Positions 28,451 through 37,551 of a stretch of 64,000 nucleotides of DNA are shown here, piece by piece. The translations under genes were made by a program, and so were the position numbers. Numbering within the stretch: position 1 is the first letter of the stretch; every line of letters begins with the position of its first letter. This DNA comes from Oleidesulfovibrio sp964593925 (GTDB taxonomy: Bacteria > Desulfobacterota > Desulfovibrionia > Desulfovibrionales > Desulfovibrionaceae), in contig CAZQKM010000008.1 in assembly GCA_964593925.1 (NCBI GenBank), positions 1-64,000 on the forward strand. The letters run 5' to 3'. Under the pieces are notes generated by a model, which had not been told where the DNA came from, ran no database searches, and saw only the letters and a program-made list of their open reading frames with translations.

Positions 28451-28502
28451 GAAGAAAGCATACGCGGGCTGCGGCGGGCGGCCGGTATCCCCCCGCGTAT
28501 GC
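28451..28502 (-). terminator. Hairpin terminator between glyA and comEB
   Basis: On the minus strand GCATACGCGGG (28502-28492) pairs perfectly with CCCGCGTATGC (28468-28458), followed by TTTCTTC. The 11-bp stem suits a terminator after glyA, or an attenuator setting comEB-rib expression. Confidence 0.55.
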
Positions 28503-28507
28503 CCAGG

Positions 28508-29755
28508 TTACATCGTTTGCGGGCAGAAAAGCGGGAACTGACGCGCAAAGCGCTCCACATCGCGATTAATAGCGTTTAGCCTGGTTTCGTTATCCATATG
28601 TGCGAGGGTATCAATGATCCATTCTGCAACCTTATGCATTTCACCTTCTTTCATGCCACGCGTGGTCAGAGCGGGCGTACCCAGCCGAATGCCGGAGGTC
28701 ACAAATGGAGAGCGTTTTTCAAAGGGGACAGTATTTTTATTGGTCGTAATCCCGGCGCGATCAAGGGCATGCTGTGCGTCTTTGCCTGTAATATTTTTAC
28801 TGGTCAGATCCAACAACAACAGGTGGTTATCTGTTCCACCAGAGACCAAGGTAAAGTCAGAATCGGCCAGAGCTGAGCCCAGTTGCGCGGCATTGGCAAG
28901 CACTTGCCGCTGGTAGCGGATAAATTCGGGACGCAACGCTTCGCCAAAGGCCACTGCCTTTGCTGCGATGACATGCATCAGCGGTCCGCCCTGGATACCG
29001 GGAAAAATCTGGCTGTTTAACTTTTTGCCTAATTCTTCATCGGCAAGAATCATGCCCCCACGGGGGCCACGCAAGGTTTTATGCGTGGTTGTGGTGGTCA
29101 TATGTGCTTTGCCTATGGGGCTTGGATGCAGTTTGGCTGCCACAAGACCGGCAATATGCGCCATATCGACCATAAGCATTGCGCCTACCTCGTCGGCGAT
29201 ACTCCGGAAGCGGGTAAAATCAATGATTCGCGAATAGGCACTGGCACCGGCAACAATCATGGCGGGGTGATGTTTGCGTGCAAGCTCGGCTACGCTATCA
29301 TAATCAATGAGACCGGTTTCTCGATCAACGCCATAGGACACGACGGAGTAGAGCCTACCGGAGAAGTTTACTGGGCTGCCGTGGGTTAGGTGCCCCCCGT
29401 GGGAGAGATCCATGGCAAGGATGGTATCGCCGGGGGTCAGCGCTGCAAAGTATGCCGCCATGTTAGCTTGGCTGCCGGAATGGGGTTGCACGTTGGCATA
29501 CTGTGCGCCAAAAAGGCTGAGGGCACGGTCAATGGCCAAATTTTCTGCTGTATCTACAAATTCGCATCCACCGTAGTATCGTTTTGCGGGGTAGCCCTCG
29601 GCGTACTTGTGGGTCAACACGCTGCCTTGCGCTGCACGCACTGCGGGAGATACAAAGTTTTCAGAAGCAATAAGTTCAAGCTTACCGGTCTGACGTTCCA
29701 GTTCCTGTACAATGGCACGACCCACCTCGGGGTCTTGAATCAGCAGTTCATCCAT
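28508..29755 (-). CDS. glyA: Serine hydroxymethyltransferase
   Basis: The PLP enzyme interconverts serine and glycine with transfer of a one-carbon unit to tetrahydrofolate. The 415-aa protein starts MDELLIQDPEVGRAI and holds ELIASENFVSPAV, YYGGCEFVD, LSHGGHLTHG and the PLP lysine in TTTTTHKTLRGPRGG (about residue 228). ATG 29755 is chosen because GGAG lies 9 bases upstream and the length is then typical; earlier in-frame starts add unrelated residues. It follows fabF by 71 bases. Confidence 0.96.
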   Translation of the reverse strand: MDELLIQDPEVGRAIVQELERQTGKLELIASENFVSPAVRAAQGSVLTHKYAEGYPAKRYYGGCEFVDTAENLAIDRALSLFGAQYANVQPHSGSQANMAAYFAALTPGDTILAMDLSHGGHLTHGSPVNFSGRLYSVVSYGVDRETGLIDYDSVAELARKHHPAMIVAGASAYSRIIDFTRFRSIADEVGAMLMVDMAHIAGLVAAKLHPSPIGKAHMTTTTTHKTLRGPRGGMILADEELGKKLNSQIFPGIQGGPLMHVIAAKAVAFGEALRPEFIRYQRQVLANAAQLGSALADSDFTLVSGGTDNHLLLLDLTSKNITGKDAQHALDRAGITTNKNTVPFEKRSPFVTSGIRLGTPALTTRGMKEGEMHKVAEWIIDTLAHMDNETRLNAINRDVERFARQFPLFCPQTM

Positions 29756-29826
29756 GAGGCCGCTCTCCATACTGTGTTGTTCAACCCGTCTGCCCATGCA
29801 GGGCATGCGGTAAAGCTAATCAAATA

Positions 29827-31074
29827 TCAATCTTGCCAACGCTTGAACACCAAACATGCGTTTGTGCCGCCAAAGCCGAAAGAGTTGCTGAGTACATACT
29901 CAGCCTGGTACGCTTCGGGGCCTCCTGCCATGTAGTTGAGGTCGCAATCCGGATCCGGGTTTTCAAGGTTAAGGGTGCCGGGGACAAATCCTGAATCCAG
30001 AGTCATGCAGCTAAATACGGCCTCAACACCACCGGCAGCACCCAAAAGGTGCCCCATTTGCGACTTGTTTGCGCTGATACGCAGTTTTTGGGCATGTGGA
30101 CCAAAGACCTTTTTTAAGGCCAAGGTTTCGCTTTTGTCGTTCAGCTGGGTGGATGTTCCATGGGCGTTGACGCAGTCGATGGCTTCGGGAGTGATACCCG
30201 CTTCCTCAATGGCCATACGTATGGCGCGGGCCATACCTTCTGCATCCTCACGTGGGGCCGTCATATGGAATGCATCGTCAGAAGAACCGAAACCCACCAC
30301 TTCGGCATAAATTTTGGCGCCACGAGCCTGTGCGGATTCAAGAGACTCTAAGAGCAGCAGGCCTGCTCCTTCACCGATAACAAACCCATCACGCTGTGCG
30401 TCAAAGGGACGAGATACCTGCTCAGGCGTCTGGTTGCCACTGGTGGAAAGGGCTTTCAGCGCTGTAAATCCAGAAACGCCCATGGGGGTGATGGTGGCTT
30501 CGGAGCCGCCGGTGATAACAGCATCGCACCGGCCAACCTTGATTTCGGTAAAAGCATGGCCAATGGCGTGTGTACCAGAGGCACATGCGCTGGTCATGAC
30601 CACATTGCCACCTTTGGCCCCGGTAGCCATGGCAATTTGTCCGGGGGCCATGTTGGAGATAAGCTGCGGAATCATGAAGGGAGAAATTTTATTGGGGCCG
30701 GCAGCCAGGAGCTTGGAGTGAAATTGCTCTATTGTATCAAGGCCACCAAGCCCTACGCCCAACAAACAGGCCACGCGGTGTGCGGTTTCTTCTGGTACTG
30801 TATAGTCTGCATGCTCCACCAATTGCTTGGCGCATGCCACTGCAAATTGCACAAAGCGATCCATGCGGCGTTTTTGTTTTGGGGGGATATATGCGTCAAG
30901 ATCCAGCCCTTTGACCTCGCCGGCAATGCGCGAAGCATACTCCGTAGCGTCAAAGAGGGTGATGGGCCCAATACCGGATTTTCCGCCAAGCAGGTTGGCC
31001 CAACTTGTCTTAAGGTCGTTACCCAGTGGGGTAATGGCGGCAAGTCCGCTGACAACTACTCGTGTTCCAATCAT
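29827..31074 (-). CDS. fabF: 3-oxoacyl-ACP synthase II
   Basis: The condensing enzyme elongates acyl-ACP with malonyl-ACP. The Cys-His-His triad is visible in TSACASGTHAIGHAF, VNAHGTSTQLND and ANKSQMGHLLGAAGG. The 415-aa length is normal. ATG 31074 (MIGTRVVVSGL) is preferred to the more upstream in-frame start because AAGGA lies about 9 bases before it. It is downstream of acpP, across a hairpin at 31177-31212 that could lower fabF relative to acpP. Confidence 0.97.
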   Translation of the reverse strand: MIGTRVVVSGLAAITPLGNDLKTSWANLLGGKSGIGPITLFDATEYASRIAGEVKGLDLDAYIPPKQKRRMDRFVQFAVACAKQLVEHADYTVPEETAHRVACLLGVGLGGLDTIEQFHSKLLAAGPNKISPFMIPQLISNMAPGQIAMATGAKGGNVVMTSACASGTHAIGHAFTEIKVGRCDAVITGGSEATITPMGVSGFTALKALSTSGNQTPEQVSRPFDAQRDGFVIGEGAGLLLLESLESAQARGAKIYAEVVGFGSSDDAFHMTAPREDAEGMARAIRMAIEEAGITPEAIDCVNAHGTSTQLNDKSETLALKKVFGPHAQKLRISANKSQMGHLLGAAGGVEAVFSCMTLDSGFVPGTLNLENPDPDCDLNYMAGGPEAYQAEYVLSNSFGFGGTNACLVFKRWQD

Positions 31075-31176
31075 TGGTGATATTCCTTCAGTGAGCACAA
31101 AACAGCCGTGCCGAGAATCGGCGCTACGCAGGCTGGAGGCGGCAAAACAACGCGGCTGACTGCAATCAGACAGAAA

Positions 31177-31212
31177 AGGGGAAAGCGTCTTATGACCTCT
31201 GCCATAAGACGC
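31177..31212 (-). terminator. Attenuator-like hairpin between acpP and fabF
   Basis: On the minus strand GCGTCTTATG (31212-31203) pairs perfectly with CATAAGACGC (31194-31185) across an 8-nt loop, followed by TTTCCCC. It would let acyl carrier protein be made in excess over the condensing enzyme. Confidence 0.6.
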
Positions 31213-31242
31213 CTGTATACATAAACAATACTTCCGTACAAG

Positions 31243-31473
31243 CTATTGCTTGGCGGCAATATAGTCGACGGCGTCCTTGACTTTCAAGAGCTTTTGCGCA
31301 TCTTCGTCATCAATTTCAGTGCCGAACTCTTCTTCCATGGCCATGATCAACTCTGTCAGGTCCAGCGAGTCTGCCCCCAAGTCTTCCACAAAAGAAGCTT
31401 CAGGGGTTACTTCGTCGGCAGAAACGCCAAGTTGGTCCATAATGATTTTTTTTACTTTTTCTTCAACGGACAT
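31243..31473 (-). CDS. acpP: Acyl carrier protein
   Basis: The 76-aa acidic four-helix protein carries the growing acyl chain. The phosphopantetheine attachment Ser36 sits in DLGADSLDLTELIMAMEEEF. ATG 31473 has GGAGG upstream; a longer frame from 31545 is rejected because it overlaps fabG and adds unrelated residues. It lies between fabG and fabF, the usual fab cluster position. Confidence 0.97.
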   Translation of the reverse strand: MSVEEKVKKIIMDQLGVSADEVTPEASFVEDLGADSLDLTELIMAMEEEFGTEIDDEDAQKLLKVKDAVDYIAAKQ

Positions 31474-31516
31474 ATTTCCTCCAAATGGGGTGTTACTAGG
31501 GTGTGTATGTTTTGCG

Positions 31517-32260
31517 CTAACAGTAGATACCGCCATTGACGGCAATCACTTGTCCTGTAATGTAGCTGGCTTTTTCAGAAGCAAGAAAAGCCGCTGCATC
31601 TGCAATATCCTGTACATTGCCGAACCGACGTAGCGGAATGGCTGCAAGGTACTGTTCACGAATGCTCTCTGCAAGGACTTGTGTCATGTCAGTTTCAATA
31701 AATCCGGGAGCTACAGCATTGACTGTAATATTACGGGAGGCAAGCTCCTTGGCCATGGATTTGGTCAACCCTATGAGCCCAGCCTTGGCGGCAGTATAGT
31801 TGGCCTGACCGGCATTGCCCATTTGCCCTGCCACCGATGTTATATTGATAATACGGCCGTGGCGTTGTTTTGTCGTGATGCGAGCCGCTTCCCGGCTACA
31901 TGTAAACGCGCCTTGCAGGTTGACGGCAATTACCTGGGCAAAGTCTGCATCCTTCATGCGAATCAACAAGCCGTCTTTGGTGATACCGGCATTGTTGACC
32001 AAAACGTCAAGTCGCACCTGATCTTTTATCTCATTCTTAAAGAATCCGACGACTGCATCAGGGGCAGATACATCAAGGCGAAAGGCTTTTGCCTGTCCAC
32101 CTGCCTGCCTGATACCCTCTGCCACTGCTTCGGCCTCATCAGGTTTGCTTACATAGGTGAAGTATACCTGAAAGCCATCTTTGGCCAAGGTTTGAGCCAG
32201 ACATTTACCGATTCCGCGTGATCCGCCTGTAACCAGCGCGGTGGATTTGGGTTCACTCAT
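31517..32260 (-). CDS. fabG: 3-oxoacyl-ACP reductase
   Basis: This NADPH-dependent short-chain dehydrogenase reduces 3-oxoacyl-ACP. The 247-aa protein has the cofactor motif TGGSRGIGK (residues 11-19), NNAGITKDGLLIRM, the catalytic Ser in INITSVAGQMGNAGQ, and YTAAKAG with the Tyr-x3-Lys pair. It ends with ASYITGQVIAVNGG. AGGG precedes ATG 32260. It is cotranscribed with fabH upstream and acpP downstream. Confidence 0.97.
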   Translation of the reverse strand: MSEPKSTALVTGGSRGIGKCLAQTLAKDGFQVYFTYVSKPDEAEAVAEGIRQAGGQAKAFRLDVSAPDAVVGFFKNEIKDQVRLDVLVNNAGITKDGLLIRMKDADFAQVIAVNLQGAFTCSREAARITTKQRHGRIINITSVAGQMGNAGQANYTAAKAGLIGLTKSMAKELASRNITVNAVAPGFIETDMTQVLAESIREQYLAAIPLRRFGNVQDIADAAAFLASEKASYITGQVIAVNGGIYC

Positions 32261-32358
32261 GACTGCCCTTTTTTATGACAAATATTAAAGTAGGGGTTTT
32301 ATAGCTCAAAGACAGAGTAACTTCAATTTGAATTTTAACCATACGGTTTTGTCCCTAC

Positions 32359-33351
32359 CTACGTATGCAAAAGCGCTGCGCCCCAAGTGAAGCCTCCCCC
32401 GAAGGAAACCAACAAGACAGTACGCCCTGGGGGCAAGAGGCCTTTGCTCCGGGCATCGGCCAGTGCAATGGGGACTGATGCGGCGGATGTGTTGCCGTAT
32501 TCTTGAAGGTTGATAAAAACCTTTTTTGGGGGGATGTGCAGTTTTTTACCTACAGCCTCAATAATGCGCATATTTGCCTGGTGTGGTACAAAAATGTCCA
32601 CATCAGCGCAGGACAGGGCGTTGCGTTCGAGCAGCTCTTCACATGCCCGGGCCATGCTGCGGACAGCATGTTTGAAAATTTCGCGTCCTTCCATGCGTAC
32701 AAAAAATTCGTCCCCCACAGTGTCGCCATGTTGATACGGTACGCTGACTCCACCACCGCTGATCTGGAGCAAGTTGCTTAATGAACCGTCAGAGGAGAGC
32801 AGGCAGTCATCCATTCGAAGGGCTTGTTTTGTGCCAGGATGCCCACTGACGATGGCAGCGCCGGCGCCGTCGCCAAAAAGTACGCAGGTGGAGCGGTCCT
32901 GCCAGTTGATACGGCGCGTGAGAATCTCTGCGGCAACCACAAGCACTATGGCGTTGCTGTCCATGCTGACAATGCCCCGTGCAAGATTGAGGGCATACAA
33001 AAATCCAGAACAGGCAGCGTTGACATCTACGGCCATGAGGCCGGAAACGCCAAGCCTGTGCTCAATGATGCATGCTGTGTTTGGGCACATGCTGTCAGGG
33101 GTGCAGGTGGCAACCAGAATGTGCGTCAGAGAGGTGGGGGCAAGGCCGGCATCTTGGAGGGCTCGTTCTGCAGCTTTGGCTCCCAACTCAGATGTAACCT
33201 GCCCTTTGGCAGCTACGTGTCGCTGTTTGATGCCTGTGCGCGAGGTTATCCACTCGTCAGTGGTTTCGACGAACGACTCCATTTCCGTATTGGTGAGGAT
33301 GCGCTCCGGCGTATATAAACCTAGCCCGAGAATGTAGCTCTGTGTGGTCAT
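32359..33351 (-). CDS. fabH: 3-oxoacyl-ACP synthase III
   Basis: FabH starts fatty acid synthesis by condensing an acyl-CoA primer with malonyl-ACP. The 330-aa protein has the active-site Cys in VNAACSGFLYAL, the His in IFVPHQANMRIIEAVG and the Asn in EYGNTSAASVPIAL. RTGIKQRH near residue 40 is typical. ATG 33351 is used; a TTG two codons earlier is possible. It follows plsX by 63 bases, the conserved plsX-fabH pair. Confidence 0.97.
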   Translation of the reverse strand: MTTQSYILGLGLYTPERILTNTEMESFVETTDEWITSRTGIKQRHVAAKGQVTSELGAKAAERALQDAGLAPTSLTHILVATCTPDSMCPNTACIIEHRLGVSGLMAVDVNAACSGFLYALNLARGIVSMDSNAIVLVVAAEILTRRINWQDRSTCVLFGDGAGAAIVSGHPGTKQALRMDDCLLSSDGSLSNLLQISGGGVSVPYQHGDTVGDEFFVRMEGREIFKHAVRSMARACEELLERNALSCADVDIFVPHQANMRIIEAVGKKLHIPPKKVFINLQEYGNTSAASVPIALADARSKGLLPPGRTVLLVSFGGGFTWGAALLHT

Positions 33352-33414
33352 TGGCAAGGCCTGTAGAATGAAGCTACACGCAAACGCGGTGCCGCTTCAC
33401 GGATGAAGGAGTTG

Positions 33415-34455
33415 TTATTTTATGGCCTTGCCGTAGCTTGTGAGTTCCTTATTGGCGCTGATTGCTTGCACAAGATGGGTATATGTGCCACGCTGAACAA
33501 AGGTACTCGCCATGGTTATGGCAGAGGCAACCGCTTTTGGACTGGATGCACCATGGCATACAATGGCAATGCCTTGCAAACCAAGCAAAGGCGCACCACC
33601 ATACTCAGCGTAGTCCACAAAACGTGCAAAACGTCGGAATGCCTTGCGCGCCAAGAACATACCGAATTTGGCTTTGGTGTCTGTGCATAACTCGCGTCTG
33701 AGCAGGCGGGAAAGCGATTTTGCAAGCCCTTCACTAAGCTTGAGGGCAACATTACCTACAAAACCATCGCACACTGCAACATCAACATTGCCACTGAATA
33801 GATCGCGTCCTTCAATGTTCCCGACAAAATTGATGTTTTTTGCCTCACGCAACAGCTCATACGCTTCTTTGACCAAGATGTTGCCTTTTCCTTCCTCTTC
33901 ACCGATGCTCAAGAGTCCCACCCTTGGGGAGTCAAACTCCAGAATATCATGCGCAAATTTTTCGCCCATGAGGCCGAATTGGAAAAGATGATAAGGCTTG
34001 CAATCTACGTTGGCCCCGACATCTAGCAAAACGCACGGTTTTTTTTCGGTGGGCATGACAGATGCCAAGGCCGGGCGTTCAACGCCGGGAATACGGCCCA
34101 TGATAAACATACCACACGCGACGCTGGCGCCGGAGTTACCTGCACTGACAACGCCATGGGCATCGCCGGAATGCACAAGACGACACGCAACCTGAATGGA
34201 GGCATCTTTTTTGCGACGCAAGACATCAGAGGGTTTTTCGGCCATACCCGCAACCTCTGAAGCATGAACTATGTCATAGTCCACATCTTGAGTGGGCAAC
34301 GTGGACAACTCTGTCTTGATGACATTTTTATCACCCACAAACAAAAGCTTGGTTCCATTGTCGCGGGCTGCTTGCAATGCGCCAGGGATAATGGTGGAGG
34401 GGCCACTGTCTCCACCCATAGCATCCACAGCAATTATCGGAGTGCTAACGGTCAT
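33415..34455 (-). CDS. plsX: Phosphate acyltransferase PlsX
   Basis: PlsX converts acyl-ACP to acyl-phosphate for phospholipid synthesis at the membrane. The 346-aa protein begins IIAVDAMGGDSGPSTIIPGA, then SGDAHGVVSAGNSGA, and GLLSIGEEEGKGN and CDGFVGNVALKLSEGL follow. ATG 34455 or the adjacent 34458 is the start, both inside the rpmF 3' end, so translation is coupled. The rpmF-plsX-fabH order is widely conserved. Confidence 0.96.
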   Translation of the reverse strand: MTVSTPIIAVDAMGGDSGPSTIIPGALQAARDNGTKLLFVGDKNVIKTELSTLPTQDVDYDIVHASEVAGMAEKPSDVLRRKKDASIQVACRLVHSGDAHGVVSAGNSGASVACGMFIMGRIPGVERPALASVMPTEKKPCVLLDVGANVDCKPYHLFQFGLMGEKFAHDILEFDSPRVGLLSIGEEEGKGNILVKEAYELLREAKNINFVGNIEGRDLFSGNVDVAVCDGFVGNVALKLSEGLAKSLSRLLRRELCTDTKAKFGMFLARKAFRRFARFVDYAEYGGAPLLGLQGIAIVCHGASSPKAVASAITMASTFVQRGTYTHLVQAISANKELTSYGKAIK

Positions 34456-34627
34456 CATCCTGCCTGAGGACCTGGCGACCATTGTATGCCCCGCAGCTAT
34501 TGCAGACACGGTGGGGCAAAGCAGGTTCGCCGCATGCACAATATACTACAGAAGGCACGGCCACACGGTGGTGAGAGCGGCGCATATTCTTTTTTGATTT
34601 GGATTTCTTGTTTTGTTGAACGGCCAT
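34445..34627 (-). CDS. rpmF: Ribosomal protein bL32
   Basis: The 60-aa basic protein starts MAVQQNKKSKSKKNMRRSHH and has the zinc ribbon cysteines CACGEPALPHRVCNSCG. It overlaps the plsX start by about 11 bases. It follows the DUF177 gene after 62 bases; DUF177-rpmF pairing is conserved and seems to help balance 50S assembly. Confidence 0.97.
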   Translation of the reverse strand: MAVQQNKKSKSKKNMRRSHHRVAVPSVVYCACGEPALPHRVCNSCGAYNGRQVLRQDDDR

Positions 34628-34689
34628 GATAGTCCTCTCTTTGCATTGGTCATCCGTGCGTAAGCACGAAAAATAATATGTCGGTGTTA

Positions 34690-35226
34690 TTACCGGGGGA
34701 CCGTGAGACCACGCAAGGCGGCCAGACGGGGATCATAATTTTCTGTATCGCAAGCACAGGAGCCGCTGTTGAGGCTATGTCCACACATGGGACACAGGCC
34801 TTTGCACGTGTGAGTGCAAAGGGGTTTTGCAGGTAGCGAGACAAGAAACTCTTCCCACAAAAGACGGCTGATTTCAATGGCAGCTCCTGTCCCTTGAGGG
34901 TCGGCTCCCACAAGCGAATCTTCCTGCTCGGCAGGCATCGCATCGTCGTGACTGATACGTTCGAAGGTATCAAAATCATGTTCGATACGTATACTTGCCT
35001 CTTCGGCACAACGGTCACATGGCATGCCAAGCTCACCGTCAATACGGCCGCGTATGAGGACTCCTTCACGTTGGACAAGAAAAAAGACCTGCGCGACCAA
35101 AGGGCGTTGCACTATATACGGCAGGGAGAACTCCGCAATGGGTTCTTCCCACAGTGCCGGATCGACAAAAGAAAACTTTTTACCGTTCTCCGGGATATCT
35201 TTTAACAGAATCCAAATTTCAGGCAT
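34690..35226 (-). CDS. DUF177 (YceD-like) protein
   Basis: The 178-aa protein has the DUF177 layout, with an N-terminal half rich in beta segments (EGVLIRGRIDGELGMPCDRCAEEA) and a C-terminal CTHTCKGLCPMCGHSLN plus a CAC motif that may bind zinc. DUF177 proteins are encoded beside rpmF and are linked to 23S rRNA processing or ribosome assembly in other bacteria and plastids; the exact role is inferred. It is the first gene of the minus-strand train and is divergent from rpmB (196 bases). Confidence 0.88.
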   Translation of the reverse strand: MPEIWILLKDIPENGKKFSFVDPALWEEPIAEFSLPYIVQRPLVAQVFFLVQREGVLIRGRIDGELGMPCDRCAEEASIRIEHDFDTFERISHDDAMPAEQEDSLVGADPQGTGAAIEISRLLWEEFLVSLPAKPLCTHTCKGLCPMCGHSLNSGSCACDTENYDPRLAALRGLTVPR

Positions 35227-35422
35227 ATCATCCTCACGAAAAGGCGATTTCTACATGCCACACTCTTTGTTTGTCAAGAAAAGGGTTGCCTTTTTTTTGG
35301 GTAGGGTATAAAAACCCTCCCTTCTTGGTTACCGCTTTGTGCGTGCTGCTTTGGTAGGGCAAAAGGGTACAGGATACCAAATTATCAATGAATCAGATTT
35401 ATATATACGGAGGAATGTCGTC

Positions 35423-35632
35423 ATGGGAAAGCAATGTGATTTCTGCGGCAAAAAGCCCCAGACCGGCAATAATGTAAGCCACTCCAACATTAAGACCAAG
35501 CGCCGCTTCATGCCCAATCTGCAACGTGCGCGCCATCAAATGCCTTCTGGCCAGGTAAAGACGGTCAGTGTGTGTACCCGTTGTCTGCGTTCCGGTGCTG
35601 TGAAAAAACCGGTGGTAAAGCAGCCCGGCTAG
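35423..35632 (+). CDS. rpmB: Ribosomal protein bL28
   Basis: The 69-aa protein begins MGKQCDFCGKKPQTGNNVSH with zinc-type C-x2-C and later CTRCLRSG, as in L28. ATG 35423 is preceded by GGAGG; an upstream extension of the frame is not coding. A strong terminator follows at 35664-35692, so it is a single-gene transcript. Confidence 0.97.
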   Translation: MGKQCDFCGKKPQTGNNVSHSNIKTKRRFMPNLQRARHQMPSGQVKTVSVCTRCLRSGAVKKPVVKQPG

Positions 35633-35663
35633 GGTGGCAAGGCGTAAGAATGACTAGGAGAAG

Positions 35664-35692
35664 GTCCGGACAACGTGTCCGGACTTTTTTTT
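35664..35692 (+). terminator. Intrinsic terminator of rpmB
   Basis: GTCCGGACA (35664-35672) pairs perfectly with TGTCCGGAC (35676-35684) around a 3-nt loop, followed by eight T (35685-35692). Confidence 0.93.
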
Positions 35693-35952
35693 GCGTAAGT
35701 CTTTCGCTTCCCAGAGAGGTCTTAGCTGTGGACGCGCTGTCAGGATGACAAAACCTTACCTTAAAGAGCGCTCCAGGCAATCATGTCGTGCTATGGCGGA
35801 GAGACTCAGAGCTTGTGTGTTTGGCTGGCTTGATTTGTTGAAGGCCTGCTGTCAGTTGCGGTTGCGCCGGCTATCCGTTGCCGCTACTATGAAAAAGGAG
35901 CACAGTGTAAGTATTTATGTAAGGTGCAAATATCGAAACGGGGGCTACTGTA

Positions 35953-36495
35953 TTGTTGCGACTTTTTTTGCTTTTTACCATGGTGCCATTTGCCGAATTG
36001 TATTTGCTTATCCGGGTTGGCGAGTTTTTGGGTGCAGGTTGGACTGTACTGTTGGTTATCCTGACAGGGGTGTCCGGTGCTTGGCTGGCAAGAACACAGG
36101 GGGTGAATACCTTGCTGAAGGTCCGTCGCATATTGAATAGCGGAGAGCTGCCCGCCAATGAGTTGGTGGAAGGGCTACTGATTTTGGTGGCGGGAATTTT
36201 GTTGATAACACCGGGCTTGATTACAGACGTTGTGGGGCTGCTGCTGCTTTTACCTGTAACTCGTATGCCCATTGCCCGAGGGTTACGCGAGTATTTTATG
36301 CGTTCTGCCAGGTGGCACGCTGCTTCTGGTAAAGGGAGTGTCTACTATGCATACAGCCAGTCAGCAACACGCACAGATACCGCCAGCGACCAGACTGCAC
36401 AGCAGCAGGTGGTAATTGACTGCGAGCCTGCCGCCAATGGCAAGCCCAATGGGGAGACATTTGACTGTGATGCGGGTGAACATGGTAAAAAATAG
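35953..36495 (+). CDS. fxsA: FxsA family membrane protein
   Basis: The 180-aa cytoplasmic-membrane protein begins with FLLFTMVPFAELYLLIRVGEF, the FxsA signature, then VLLVILTGVSGAWLARTQG and a third hydrophobic block (LLILVAGILLITPGLITDVV). FxsA eases F-exclusion of phage T7 in E. coli when overproduced; its native role is unclear. The start appears to be TTG 35953 with a G-rich stretch upstream. The hydrophilic tail after residue 115 is rich in Thr/Gln/Asp and is longer than in E. coli. It is followed by the rhomboid gene 28 bases later. Confidence 0.85.
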   Translation: MLRLFLLFTMVPFAELYLLIRVGEFLGAGWTVLLVILTGVSGAWLARTQGVNTLLKVRRILNSGELPANELVEGLLILVAGILLITPGLITDVVGLLLLLPVTRMPIARGLREYFMRSARWHAASGKGSVYYAYSQSATRTDTASDQTAQQQVVIDCEPAANGKPNGETFDCDAGEHGKK

Positions 36496-36523
36496 CTGTC
36501 ATGCGCTCTGGGGCTGATGCAGT

Positions 36524-37504
36524 GTGTTAGCTTGGTCCGTGCTTTTGCATCAATGCGAGGCGCTGCCATACTGGGGTAGTATTATCCCGGCACTTGCCGA
36601 GTATGGTATTGACGTGCAGGCTGGTCAGATGGACCTGTGGCTATTGACGCTGGCGGCGCGAGGTATTCCATACCAGATGGTTTATGGCTCGCATGGCATC
36701 AGTATCTATGTACCGGTATTCTTGGTTCGAGTGGCTGCCTGTGAGATTGGCCACGTAGAGAGGGAAAACCGCCCCGGCCAGCAAGAGGCCCATTTGCCCA
36801 CGCCGTATGGCTCGGTCGCGACGCCTTGGCTGCTGCTGTGTCTAGTCTTGTGGCATGGTGTGCGCATGCGTTGGTGGCCGCAGCTAAACGCGTTATTACC
36901 TGATGCCTTAGAAACGCTTTCTGCTGCCCAATGGGCAGATGCGGGACGCATGGATGGCCTACGGGTGCTTATGGATGGGGAGTGGTATCGTACTGTTACC
37001 GCGTTGACCTTGCATGCGGACAGTCGTCACCTATTTGGCAATATCGCACTTGGCAGTGTGGTAATGTCGTTGCTCTGCAGGCGTGTGGGAAGCGATGTCG
37101 GATGGGTGCTGGCGTTGGGAGCAGGAGTGCTGGGTAATATGTGTAGTGTACTGATTGCCGGCCCCATATATCAGAGTATTGGGGCGTCTACGGGCGTATT
37201 TGGCGGGGTAGGGGTGCTCTGTGGCATGGTATGGGCTGCCGAGGGGTATCGCAGAGAAAGATCGCAGTGGACGATTTTTGCCACTGGTATGGGGGTGCTG
37301 GCCATGTTGGGTATGGAAGGTGAGAGGGTAGACAGCACCGCACATATTGCCGGCTTGCTGTGTGGCGGTATTTTGGGTGGGTGTGCCGGCATGCTGCCGG
37401 CTATCCATGCCCGATATCACGGTCTCAAAGTGCCGGACACGAGAATGGCAGGAGTCCTTGGTATACTGATCTTCGTGGCTTTGGCATGGAGGCTTGCCGT
37501 GTAG
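36524..37504 (+). CDS. Rhomboid family intramembrane serine protease
   Basis: The 326-aa protein has an N-terminal soluble part (about 1-95) and then the rhomboid core. HLFGNIALG occurs near residue 170. The catalytic Ser is in GASTGVFGG (about residue 222) and the His in TAHIAGLLCGG (about 273). The G-x-S-x-G and H-x-x-G pairing indicates an active protease that cleaves membrane-anchored substrates. The GTG start at 36524 lies 28 bases after fxsA, so the two may form an operon. The substrate is unknown. Confidence 0.88.
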   Translation: MLAWSVLLHQCEALPYWGSIIPALAEYGIDVQAGQMDLWLLTLAARGIPYQMVYGSHGISIYVPVFLVRVAACEIGHVERENRPGQQEAHLPTPYGSVATPWLLLCLVLWHGVRMRWWPQLNALLPDALETLSAAQWADAGRMDGLRVLMDGEWYRTVTALTLHADSRHLFGNIALGSVVMSLLCRRVGSDVGWVLALGAGVLGNMCSVLIAGPIYQSIGASTGVFGGVGVLCGMVWAAEGYRRERSQWTIFATGMGVLAMLGMEGERVDSTAHIAGLLCGGILGGCAGMLPAIHARYHGLKVPDTRMAGVLGILIFVALAWRLAV

Positions 37505-37551
37505 GAACGTACGTGTATCGAACCTTTTCACTACCATGATGCCGGTGCGGA

